Assembly: GCA_963920635.1 (NCBI GenBank) | Contig: OY987307.1 | Coordinates: 17,561,735-17,625,734, forward strand | DNA from: Pseudeuparius sepicola | Taxonomy: Eukaryota > Arthropoda > Insecta > Coleoptera > Anthribidae | Direction: 5' to 3' | Length of the DNA: 64,000 nt | Program-made: the position numbers and the translations under genes | Notes under the pieces: generated by a model | Told to the model about the DNA's origin: nothing | Database searches by the model: none | What the model saw: the letters and a program-made list of their open reading frames with translations, nothing else | Part shown: piece by piece, positions 44,616-54,669 of the stretch | Layout of the letters: the number at the start of each line of letters is the position of its first letter | How positions within the stretch are numbered: position 1 is the first letter of the stretch

Positions 44616-44616
44616 T

Positions 44617-44830
44617 TGATCACGGAAATCTTTGACAACAAATAACTACCTTCTTCTTGCAAATAACATGTTAATAATTGAACCTTTGGTATTTTTTGTT
44701 AAAAATTTAATCTACTTTTCGATTATAACAAAATAAATATATTGTTGCATTTAAAATTTTGGAGAAAATTGTAATAAAAGGGAAATTTTTCAAATTGCGC
44801 CCTCTATTGGTGACCACGAAATTCTAACAC
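44617..44830. repeat. Repeat shared with 56900-57145
   Basis: CACGGAAATCTTTG, AAATAACATGTTAAT, CTACTTTTCGATTATAACA, GAGAAAATTGTAATAAAAG and GCGCCCTCTATTGGTGACCA occur in the same order at 56905-57140, which has about 40 extra bases. Non-coding; probably a MITE arm. Confidence 0.75.
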
Positions 44831-44930
44831 ATTAACTTTTTACCATTATTTTTACCTTTTATTATCGTATAAATTTGATAGTATTTATTTTTAATAGTTC
44901 CATGTATTTTTCCTTTTTTTCTTTTTGATC

Positions 44931-44962
44931 TTGAAGGAGCTCTCAATCCAGAGCGAAAGCTT
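44931..44962. repeat. Hairpin motif TTGAAGGAGCTC / GAGCGAAAGC
   Basis: Stem GCTCT/AGAGC with a short loop, then CGAAAGCTTGG exactly as at 12983. A related hairpin (arms GACAAGCTTTTT / AAAAAGCTTGTC, then CGCGAAATG) lies at 45415-45456. Confidence 0.45.
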
Positions 44963-45591
44963 GGAAATAACAATTTTGTGAATGTTATAAATTTCTATAT
45001 AGATACCTATATTCTATAGACATAATGTGGCCCTTTGAGAGGACATGACAATTTTATACGATGTGGCAAAAAATTGTAGGTACTCTAACCATACTACGAC
45101 TAGTTTCTTCTATGCTTAAACCTATTTTTACTGTCACTTCACTCAATGAGTTGAGTTCTGAGTGTCTGTCTTTTCTGCAAAAAAGTACAATACTTCTTAT
45201 AGTTACTTCATATTTAAATCATTATGGGTCTACAAAAAATAAATATATTTGTTTAAACACCTTAAAAAGGCCATAAAAATAGACTTTAAATTAAATCTCT
45301 GAGATACATAAAATAAAAAACCTTTTTAACAATAAATTTTTATTTAAGCCATGTTCTAATAAACGAATAAAATAAATTTTCGTTTTCGTTATTAAGGTAA
45401 TTCAATGCTAAATTGAGACAAGCTTTTTGAAATAAAAAAGCTTGTCACGCGAAATGTTCATAAAAGTATGTACCAATTAATTTTATTCAAAAGTGATTGG
45501 TTCATAAGCAAGTACTTGCTCAAGTAGGTATATATTTTCTTTACATTCTATGTTTCCTGACTCGCCTTCTCTGTGTATACCTAGCATCTAT

Positions 45592-45619
45592 CACAGAATA
45601 ACTAACTAGTTATTCTGTG
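45592..45619. mobile_element. 28-bp palindrome between 7-bp direct repeats
   Basis: Arms CACAGAATAACT / AGTTATTCTGTG around AACT, with CATCTAT at 45585-45591 and 45620-45626 (exact). It shares the outer CACAGA/TCTGTG with the CACAGACC family but not the inner sequence. Confidence 0.65.
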
Positions 45620-45689
45620 CATCTATACAATTGAAAATATAAAAATACAAGAAGTTCAAATAAATAACCCTTCGACTCTGAACAACGGT

Positions 45690-45965
45690 AAAATGTCATG
45701 CCAGATAAAGACAACCTACGCGTAAGATCCGGATGCTAATTAAAATGTTTCCGCATTGACGGCGAACCACCACGTAGACGGAGCATCGGGACGTTCAAAT
45801 TCACGTTCCAGTTCCCGCAGATAAACTCGGAAAGGGCGTAGATGCTGATTTTTTCGCCCAAACGAACTCCCTCCGCACTACAATGTGTTCGTCCAACCCA
45901 ATCGATCTTTAGACTTTGTATTACCTGGACAGAAATCAGTAAAAACATCTGGGTGACATTTTTTT
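45690..45965 (+). repeat. Dispersed GC-rich repeat family, copy 3
   Basis: Contains GATGCTAATTAAAATGTTTC, CACGTAGACGGAGCATCGGG, TTCCAGTTCCCGCAGATAAA and GGGCGTAGATGCTG. The minus-strand frame (45736-45948) shares the peptide CGNWNVNLNVP with the corresponding frame in copy 4 (CGNWNANINVP). This may be an accident of shared ancestry. Confidence 0.8.
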
Positions 45966-46087
45966 ATCGCGGATTTGAATATTCCCATTTTGCGCGTCGG
46001 GTCAATTGAAATACTTTTCTGTTCGTCTCCAGTGTATGTCACGGAATATTGTCACTACCTGTCAAAGTAGTCGCAGCTTGATGCAAC

Positions 46088-46615
46088 CAATGACTCTTTA
46101 AAATAAGGGGACCCAGCATTATACTTTCCAAAGCGAGGCCTATTCTTTCATCATTCTAATGGTATCGGTGATGCCAAGTATGCCATTTTATTGGAGAATC
46201 TATGAATATAACAGGTACTTTGATTGTTAGTAAAAATTAATAATGGTTTCCATGATTTCTAAAAATTAGACTTGACAATGTTGTGTCTACAACTACAGAA
46301 TATGGCAACTGTCAAATGAAACAAATTTATTGCATAGTTGAAATTCTTTAATTGACACATCTGAGTATCTGAAAGTTAGAAAACTTAAAAATTGTGAATT
46401 ATGATGGGAAATTTTTTGCCTCCTTTAGAATCTATGGCACTATCTATCACATAAAACCTGATGGCAGTTGGACACTGACATATAACATAACTTTGTACCA
46501 GCCCACTTATGTGGTCTCCTTGGAGTATACAGAAAAGAAACTTCCCCTCAAGGCTCCACTTTTCCTATGTGATAGACTGTGAAATGCTGGGTCCCCTTAT
46601 TTTAAAGAGTCCCTG
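46088..46615. mobile_element. hAT-type MITE, copy B
   Basis: Ends CAATGACTCTTTAAAATAA and TTATTTTAAAGAGTCCCTG, with an exact 8-bp duplication GATGCAAC at 46080-46087 and 46616-46623. It is the reverse-orientation partner of 36767-37278 and keeps both ends of about 33 bp complete. The plus-strand frame at 46394-46582 lies within it and has no counterpart in copy A. Confidence 0.94.
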
Positions 46616-46624
46616 GATGCAACT

Positions 46625-47445
46625 TAATACAATAACAATATAACATAATAACTTATGTGAAATGTGTGAGCGAAAAGTCCCTGTGCTTGTGATGTGAATA
46701 CAACATTTTCTTGAGGTGTATCAAGTATTATAGGTTATAAGTAGAATCAAAACTAATAATATTGAACAATGATGCTTTCAACCATGAGCTACTCGAGTGC
46801 TAAGGTTGATTTGCTTCACGTTTTAACCTTTTTTGCATTTTCTTTTTTGCTAGGTCAACTCCGATAAGGGTTAAATTTTTTACATTGTGACTGAATCACC
46901 CTGTACATTTTAAAACTAACTTGATTCTTGTTTGCTACGTAAAATTGTGTATATTTTTAATTTGTAAATTTTTAATACGTAGATATACATCTTTGATATC
47001 ACTAATGCCAAGTATGTGTGACTAACACATTTTCAAGAAAGTGAAATACTTAAAGTGGACAAACGTGTTATATAGGAGGAGAATATAGGGAATATCCCAG
47101 AAAAATACCTAAGCTAAATGAAGATGCTTTCCCAATAATTTTTGAGAATGCGGTGATTAACTCTCAGCCCAAACGGAAGCAGGTTGAAAATTTTGAAAAA
47201 GCAATTAGAGAAGGCCTGTATACACAAAACCAATAATATAATAGACGAAAGAAAATTCGCCAACAACACAAAATGTGTTTACGAAATTTGTTTTTTGTTT
47301 TCTTTACTTTTCTCCAAAAATGCCGTTAAGTTGGTCACGTGACTACGCGATTCTGCGTTAGCGCCATGTAATGTCTTTATCGTTGGCCTCGCTCCCACTT
47401 TAAAATTTGTCAGATAATACTTGACATTATACTTGAAGTAATAAA
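46625..47445. other. Non-coding with one isolated MITE end
   Basis: AATCACCCTGTACAT lies at about 46904. No gene is recognised. Confidence 0.35.
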
Positions 47446-47446
47446 A

Positions 47447-47572
47447 AAATCAGCTGGCTGTGTGCCGGGGGAAACCCCATCAGCTGATGTATTTATATAA
47501 GCGAGCGGTTTTCGCGCCACACCTTTCACTGCGTCAGCTGACAACCTTTCCCACGACGTACAGCCAGCTGAC
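47447..47572. promoter_or_regulatory. Short inverted-repeat segment with four CAGCTG E-boxes
   Basis: TCAGCTGGCTGT (47450) is mirrored by ACAGCCAGCTGA (to 47571). Between them lie two more CAGCTG sites, giving four in about 120 bp (47451, 47481, 47535, 47565), plus a TATA-like TTTATATAAG at about 47491. E-boxes of this type bind bHLH factors. A promoter or enhancer role is only an inference, and a small MITE is an equally good explanation. Confidence 0.45.
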
Positions 47573-47579
47573 TTTTTTT

Positions 47580-48140
47580 ATTTAAACACACATCTAAGTA
47601 TACCAACTGAAAAATTTTCAACCGAGAGGAAATCGCTGAAAACCGTTTTTCTTTTTTCATGTTGCAAAATGAAAAGATGCACTAAAATGATGAGCCTGCA
47701 AGACCAAAAAGATAACCTCAAAAAAGTTATGAGTATAAAACCCATTGAACTACCCCGCCCCTCCGCCTCTGGGCGATGGGAATAAATTGTTTTTACATGA
47801 AATTTTTGCACTTCAGCGACTAAAGTACTGCACCAAGTTTCATTTAAATTGCATAACTTCTGTAGAACTTTTTGCTAAAATTACGTTTTTCAAACTGTAC
47901 CTTTATCACCCTGTAACTTTCTCATTATGAATTTTCGGGCCCATGTTTATAGGAAATATTTTGTTCAAAATGCCATTTTCTACCTGTCATATTACGTTGG
48001 CACCATAATTTAGAAACACCCTGTATATGTGTGCTCATTGTATGAAAATCAATATTATCGATACCTACATGATTTCCCTTATTAATGTTTTACAAAAATT
48101 ATAATTGCAGATTACTCCAATAAAGGTGTCAGTTTTGCAC
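47580..48140. other. Half of a TACAGGGTG-type MITE
   Basis: ATCACCCTGTAACTTTCTCA (about 47909), GGGCCCATGTTTATAGGAAA and AACACCCTGTATATGTG (about 48011) parallel the doubled right end of the 19196/21243 family. The left arm is not recognisable. Confidence 0.5.
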
Positions 48141-48146
48141 AACAAT

Positions 48147-48545
48147 TCAAACAGGATGATTTTTTCAGGGTTGCTTGGGGACTGCCTCCTGACTGTGCAA
48201 CCAAAAGATCATACTCGAACTCCCGGTACGAACTTTTATTAAGGTCATTTTTTTGTAAAAAAAAATGTTTACGAGTCCACCCCTGCAGCGTGCGGAATTT
48301 TTGTCATATATAAATAATGCGCTGTAACTCGTTATGTGTTAGAGATACAAAAACAAATTATGAGAAAAACTTGTTCATACTTTGATTCCCTAGGTACCTA
48401 CAGCTTTTATTAGGGTCATTTTGCTTTAAAAAATGTTTAGGAAACCACCCTATAGCTCAATTCGTACCAGAAGTTCAAATGTGATCTTTTGGTTGAACAC
48501 TCAGGAGGCAGTCCCCAAGCAGCCCTTAAAAAACATTCTGTTTGG
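48147..48545. mobile_element. ~400-bp inverted-repeat element
   Basis: Arms of about 90 bp, for example TTGCTTGGGGACTGCCTCCT on the left against AGGAGGCAGTCCCCAAGCA on the right. An inner direct repeat TTTTATTARGGTCATTTT occurs on both sides of the centre. Non-coding. Confidence 0.78.
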
Positions 48546-48689
48546 AATTTTTTTTTTTCAAGGGTCCGCTTGCGAGACACTATATATACTCAAAATGTCT
48601 CACTGAAACTCGTTTATAAAATACTAGTTGTAACACTTATACACTCATAAAACAAGATAAATCCTTCTTTCCAACTTCAAAACATTGCT

Positions 48690-48975
48690 CCAGGGCCATG
48701 CCAGACCAGACAAAGCAAGCCGAAGCATGGCTCGAGATGCTAATTAAAATGTTTCCGCATTGGTGGCACGTAGACGCGCCTTCGGGACGTTTATATTCGC
48801 GTTCCAGTTCCCGCAGACAAACCTGGAAACAGGACGGATATTGTTTTTTTTTCTGGAATTTCTGAGCTTCCCAGGTAATAAGGTATTCATCCGATTAGCT
48901 GTCAAAAATAGCAGTTTTAAATTAATGGCAGTTCTAACGCAATGTCCACGATCAATCATTCGTGAATACACTTGG
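48690..48975 (+). repeat. Dispersed GC-rich repeat family, copy 4
   Basis: CATGCCAGACCAGACAAAGC, GATGCTAATTAAAATGTTTC, GGCACGTAGACGCGCCTTCG and GTTCCAGTTCCCGCAGACAA, in family order. It is followed at 48968 by CTTGGTTCTTGTTCGTTACG, also seen at 46920. Confidence 0.8.
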
Positions 48976-48979
48976 TTCT

Positions 48980-50455
48980 TGTTCGTTACGTAAAATTGTG
49001 TATGTTTTTATACCACTACAGATACACACGTAGCTCGAGTGTCATCTGTCGTCTGAATTGAATTAAATTCATAGGAACAGGCAACAGAAACAGATGGTCC
49101 AATTTTGACAAGGACTATAGAATATGGCCTTATGTGTGGAAGGTAAAGATGGAGCAATGAAGATATCTAAATCCCCGTCCTATAACCTTTCTTTAAATTT
49201 CCTATCCTTATCCAGCATGCCTGTCTTCCCGATCCAACTAAATTAGCGATCAATATAATGTTAGTTCCGTTTGACTTATTAGTTACTTGTGTTGAACCGC
49301 AATATTATTTTTTTTTATTTCATTTAAGTCATACAAAAGTACCTACCATATTAGAGTTTTTTCTTCCATTAATAACTGATTTCAAAAAAATATTGCTTTT
49401 AGTACCTATCACCGTTGACTGAAATATTTAAAAAGACTGGCAGATCTTAAGAGAAAAATGGGCCTTCCAAATTCTCTGAGAATCCCGTAGAATACGCGTA
49501 GCCCTCTATCTCTCCCAACATGAAACACCGTGTGTGCTACGCACAACCGCGTAGAAATCTTCCGTCGTCTGTGGGTCTAGCAGCTAGCGGCAGTCGAGGC
49601 GGCGGCTTTTACCCGAGGCAACGTTGCAGAAAATCTTTGAAATTGCGAGACTGAAAGAATTTTTAGAGCGTTAATCAGTAATTTAGAAATTAACACGTTG
49701 AGTGCCGTGTGCGACAACATATTTATGTCTCACGCTTACGTCTTACCTGAGGGCCGCGTGAGACAGATATCTATGTACCTCATGTCTATTTTATTTGGGA
49801 GCCGTGTGTAGCAGCGTTCGTCTCTAAGCCCATAAGAGTTATATACAGTGCCCGCCAAAAAGTCTGCACCATATGGGAAAAAATTTCAGTAAATAACTTA
49901 CGGAAAATTTGTTTGCGGCATCAGGTTTTGCTTGCTCTAGAACCAAAATTGACATAATCAAACGTTGTGACGTAGTCTTTTTTATATGCCAAATTTGACA
50001 TTAATGAAAAAAATTTCCGAAAAATGGGCTTATTTAACCGAATTTCGAAAAAGTCATAAGAAAAATATGTTTCCTTCGCAATTTTATACCCCTATGCAAA
50101 ATTTCAAGAGTCTACTACGATTTTTATATTTCGCCCTTTGTTGGATATTATTGGACTACTAGCAAAAAGACATATAGCTCTGAAAAATATTCTTTTACTA
50201 TCAAAGATAAATAAAAACATATTAGATTCTGCGTGAATGCACAAACGCAAAATATATTATATTGCTAATATTTTTATAAAACAAACTGTGTCATAAATGA
50301 ACAAATATTATACCTAACACCCTGAATGATAAAGATACATATTATTTGGTATTTATGACATGGCCATAGCTTAATTTTTTACATTTAAGGCCGCGTGAGA
50401 CATAATATGTTATCTCTCATGTCAAATTTCTAATTATAAACAAAGGAAAGATTTT
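48980..50455. other. Non-coding; Tc1-like terminus at 49844
   Basis: TACAGTGCCCGCCAAAAAGT at 49844 resembles the terminal repeat of Tc1-type elements. A facing end was not found (ACACCCTGAATG at about 50318 is a weak candidate). No gene is recognised. Confidence 0.35.
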
Positions 50456-50461
50456 TTGATA

Positions 50462-51176
50462 TACAGGGTGAGTCACATCTAAAGGCAGAGCCGAAAACAC
50501 AAGGTAGAACTCGCTAAAATAAGTACATATGCTTAACTAACGCTTGGTTCTCCATATACAGCATGTTGAAATTTTTCCAAAAATAACATATTTTTTAATT
50601 TCCTGCGAGCCTATTTAGGAATTCTTACCAAATTTGGTACAAATTATGCATTGGACGGTTGCCATTTTCTGCAATAATTTGACCCCGTTCAGATGACCAG
50701 CGGCGTAGATACAAATAGTTACTGTAAATAATTGTAAAAAAAGTAGTACGGTCCTGTTCAAAACCAAAAATATCGCCTTTTTGGATAGCCCATTCAATTT
50801 AGAACAAAAAGCGCCTCCTGGTATTTTTTTATTTCTGGTACAGTTTCTTCGTAATTTCGGATTTTTTAAACTAGTGCCGCAAGGTGATTATGCTGGAATT
50901 TAAAATAAAATTGTTTGTATCTACGCCGCTGCTAATCTGAACAGGGCCAAATTATTGCACAAAATGACAACCCATAATATGTATCAAATTTTGTTGGAAT
51001 TCCTAAACGGGCTCGAAAAAAATTAAAAAAATTTTTGGAAAAGTTTCAACACGCTGTACCTATATGGAGAACCAAGCGTTTTTAAGCTAATGTTTATTAA
51101 GCATATGTGCTTATTTTAGCGAATTCTACCTTGTGTTTTCGGCTCTGCCTTTAGACGTGACGTGACTCACCCTGTA
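50462..51176. mobile_element. Palindromic TACAGGGTGAGTCAC MITE
   Basis: TACAGGGTGAGTCACATCTA at 50462 is mirrored to 51176, with TA duplications at 50460-50461 and 51177-51178. Arms of about 290 bp share GGCAGAGCCGAAAACACAAG, CTTGGTTCTCCATAT and GGCGTAGATACAAA. No transposase remnant. The minus-strand frame at 50615-50797 lies in the arm and is not a gene. Confidence 0.88.
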
Positions 51177-51179
51177 TAA

Positions 51180-52110
51180 ATTATCAATGTTGTATCAATA
51201 CACATTGTATGTAGGTAGGTACACTTAATAATACCAAAATACTACATTGACCAGATTAATAGAAATTTTCGGTTACATTGCGGCACTCAACGTGTTTATA
51301 AAAATACTAATTGTAAACGATGCCATTTTGGCCGAAACAAATTACAAAACTTACCTACATGTTGTACACTTTTTCTTTCTTATAATAAGTAGATATAGGG
51401 AATTAAGTATTGAAGTCTGTTTTTTAAGGTGAATATAAAAAACGTGTCGTATTTTAGAGTGATATCCTCTTTTTTTTTATTATGCTTCACAGAATAACCA
51501 AAATTATGTGGCTCGGTTGATTAAGATGAACCACAGCAACAATAAATAATCAAAAAGCGCGGATTTTCAATTAAATTTCCGATATTTTGAGCCTTTAAAA
51601 TAATAATAATGCTGTCTATCGCCCTTCCCCCTATTATAAAAGTCCCTGAACACGAATATGACCTTAGTTTTTGGCGGCCGGACGTGGTTTCCAAGAAAAT
51701 GAATGTTAAAATTTTCTTTTCTCAGTCAGTTTACAATTATCTATAATGAATTTTTACTGTATGTGATTCGAAATGATCACCGCACTATTTTGTACCTTTT
51801 GCAAAATCGCCGAATGTCGGGCGAAAATAGCGTACCTGCGTAAACATTCTATAAATAATCTTTGAAATTTTCATTTTTGCGGCGGGTTTTTGCGAACTTT
51901 CGATGTTGCAAAGGTCGAAACAGTGGGGCGATTAGTTTGAACCGCATACAGTAAAAATTCATTCCCACTGCCATACATATGGTAATAAAGCAAGTCACAG
52001 TTTCAATTGTTTTCAACCCCCATGCAACTTGATTTAAGCGAGTGGGCAGGTAAAATAGGTAGTTAAATCGCAATTTTCGTTGGTTTTTATTATTTTTATT
52101 GTGCGATATT
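51180..52110. other. Non-coding, nothing recognised
   Basis: The minus-strand frame of 74 codons at 51849-52073 has no domain. Confidence 0.35.
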
Positions 52111-52115
52111 TTTTT

Positions 52116-52313
52116 AACAAAATTTTGTACAAACCCGTTTTAAGGGATGCCCAATCCAGTGGCGTAGTTAGAATTTATATAAAAAAAACGCTAATATGAT
52201 TTCTCTAATTTTGGCTCCAAAAATATGTTATAGTAGGGCTTGTTTTTTTTTTAAATAAATTGTGCCATTTTACCCTACCGTACAGTTTTTGATTTTATAA
52301 AGGCAACCCTGTA
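52116..52313. repeat. Solo arm related to the 3944-5895 mariner
   Basis: AAAATTTTGTAC, then a diverged form of the GGGGTGCTCAATCCATTGGCG block, then AAAAAAACGCTAATATG and TTATAGTAGG follow the order of the right arm at 5635-5895. The segment ends ACCCTGTA. Divergence is much higher than between the two arms of the complete element, so it is an older relative. Confidence 0.65.
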
Positions 52314-52379
52314 TATAACAATATGATGTCCCTTTTTACTGCATAATAACCTGTAGTAAATTGTAAATTCATTCCATAG

Positions 52380-52830
52380 TTTGTAGTGGAGAGCCGTGCC
52401 ACTTCCTCAAACCAGAGGGAATAATAAGACTCCAACTATAGTTCGTCCGCTAGAGTAGCTCTAACGAGCGAATTAATACGAAAACAAAACGAATTAATTA
52501 CCTCCTTAATTATGAGGATTAAGGGGAACGGAGCCAGCGTTTAAGTTGGAAAAATTGCGGTGCTAATATTATTGTTGCGGTAATAAATTTGGTGCAAGGG
52601 CGGGGTGCAGCTGCTGCGGCTTGGTAGTTTAACGTTCCTAATTAATATTAGTGGAAGCGATGCAAAAACTTCGGCTTAAGGAGTTTCGTACAAAAAAAAG
52701 CGTTATTGCCCGATGGAAGAGTTCGCAGAAACAAAGAAAATTGCTGGTGGAAATTAGGCTCACGCGAAACTCGCATTTATCAGACTTTGCCTTCGTACAT
52801 AATCTGTCGTTAGACTGCTTTTTTCATGGC
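52380..52830. other. GC-richer island with ATTA-type sites
   Basis: Non-repetitive by eye and higher in GC than its flanks, with CGAATTAATTACCTCCTTAA and CCTAATTAATATTAGTGG, sequences that fit homeodomain-binding cores. The plus-strand frame 52651-52899 is basic but shows no domain. It could be conserved non-coding DNA. Confidence 0.3.
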
Positions 52831-52899
52831 ATTATGTTGATATATGTACCAATCGATTATGTATATACCCCCAGATTATGTATACCCCTCTACCAATAA

Positions 52900-53920
52900 T
52901 AACGAATATACTTGCTCAGGTTCACGGGCTGATTCCTTTGCCAGTAGCAGTTTTTCTTACATGCCATGAATATTTCGTGTCCAATTGTTCAAAAGTATTA
53001 CACCTTTAGAAAAAAAGCACTTACTTACATTGACATGCAAAAACTGCCCAATTATTTACTAATGGCGACAAGATTACTAGGTATACTATATCCAAGTTAC
53101 AGAGGCTGTGAATCAAAACATTGGCACAAACTAACAAGTTTGTTTCAGGTTCAAATTAATGACTAAATGGTTCAGTTTGTAGCACAAAGAAGTATTAAGT
53201 AGATAACTTATGAGGAATATAAATAAGCCAATCGATTGTGCTTCACTAATGACCGAAAATTTGAAAGAAAATAACAGTCGCCATTTCGCATAGTATACTA
53301 CAAAACATATCATTTATTTTAAAAAAGGAAGGAAAAAGGTATTTGGATGCATATTTTTGAAAAAACTTATTAGGAAAAGTTGTTTTTATGATATAATATC
53401 AGAGATAAATAAACAAATTTTTAGAATTTTTTTTTTAAGAAAGTTACAATTTTTTGACGAAAAAATTCAACTCGCAATTATTTCCAAACTGCAAATGCAA
53501 CTACATTGTCCAAAAGAATACCTAGGTAAATTGTAAAGTTCCCTGTTAATTTGGAACAATAATTATTATTTTCTACTTCTGGTATTATTAACTTAAAAAT
53601 TCAAGGGGAAATTTTATGCAAAATTAATTTGTTTCTTATTGTAATTAACAACCTTAAGAGCCAATATTTATTTTATTTTATCAATAAGTAAAAATGAAGG
53701 TAATAATTTTATAATCATAACCCAATGTAGTAACTTGTAACAATGAATGAGGATTTATACTTTAAACAATAATTATTCAAGCAAGATTTATACCTAGATA
53801 TTCCTTCTAATATAAATAATTATTCATACTTCATTGGCAGAAGTTATTACAATGATTACGCTGTTACATTACATTGTAATTACATTACAATCATTTTTAC
53901 TTAATAGAACTAACACTAGC
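52900..53920. other. AT-rich, nothing recognised
   Basis: No repeat partner, tRNA-like sequence or coding motif was identified. Confidence 0.4.
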
Positions 53921-53926
53921 CCTTAG

Positions 53927-53963
53927 CACAGACCTATATAGAGCGAAGCTATAAAGGTCTGTG
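53927..53963. mobile_element. Micro-palindrome, CACAGACC family, copy 3
   Basis: A 37-bp copy: CACAGACCTATATAG ... AAGGTCTGTG, with AGCGAAGCT in the centre. Flanks are CCCTTAG (53920-53926) and CTCTTAG (53964-53970), a 7-bp duplication with one substitution. Confidence 0.75.
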
Positions 53964-54120
53964 CTCTTAGGCTTGTTAATAATTAATAAGAAATAAATCA
54001 ATTTTGCATCAAAGTTGTCCTTCATTTTTTGTTAATAGATAATACAAAAAGTAGAAAATAATAGTTTAAAATTGACAGGAAACTTTCTATTTTATGGTTT
54101 TCGGATCTTTTTTAAAAATA

Positions 54121-54268
54121 AGGGAGGGACGTATATTTTAACACCTCTTTATTTTTGAGATTAGGAAAAAAGTTTCAGATAAAAGTTGTAGAAGCCAAAG
54201 CAAGCTTTTTCCTAATCTCAAAAATATAGAAAATGAGGGGGGGATAAAATATACGTGAACACCCTGTA
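54121..54268. mobile_element. Truncated small MITE
   Basis: CGTATATTTTAACACCTC and TTTTTGAGATTAGGAAAAA on the left are mirrored on the right, which continues to GTGAACACCCTGTA at 54268. The left TACAGGGTG end is missing. Confidence 0.6.
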
Positions 54269-54491
54269 CCTATATGCAAAATCTTTTTTTTTTTTCAAAT
54301 TTTGGGTGTTTTTACTTAACAAAAATGTTTCCATGTAGCCTACAATCTGACAAGCATTATTCGGTAATTTGTCTCTTATATATAATAATAATAATTCTCA
54401 CCCTCACAATACTCCAAACTAGGAGTACCCCAGAAGCAACCACATGCTTGTGCGGGGGAGGGGGCAATTACTATTATTTTGTCTTCGTTGC

Positions 54492-54666
54492 CATTTGCGG
54501 CTATAGGGCCGACTTTCTTCCCGATAGAACTAGGATAGCATTCGCTCAAGTACTACGGAAAACCCTAGAAAACCGTAGTAATTTGCGGCTAGGGCCGACT
54601 TTTTTCCCGATAGAACTAGGATAGCATTCGCTCAAGTACGGAAAACCCTAGAAAACCGTAGTAATC
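54492..54666. repeat. Two-copy tandem repeat, ~86-90 bp
   Basis: GCGGCT(ATA)GGGCCGACTT through AACCCTAGAAAACCGTAGTA is repeated once almost exactly. The frame at 54274-54624 reads through both copies and is not a gene. Confidence 0.85.
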
Positions 54667-54669
54667 CCA

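Noticed and set aside
49844..50330. Complete Tc1-type MITE starting at 49844
   Set aside because: Only the left end is convincing; the proposed right end does not form an inverted repeat with it.
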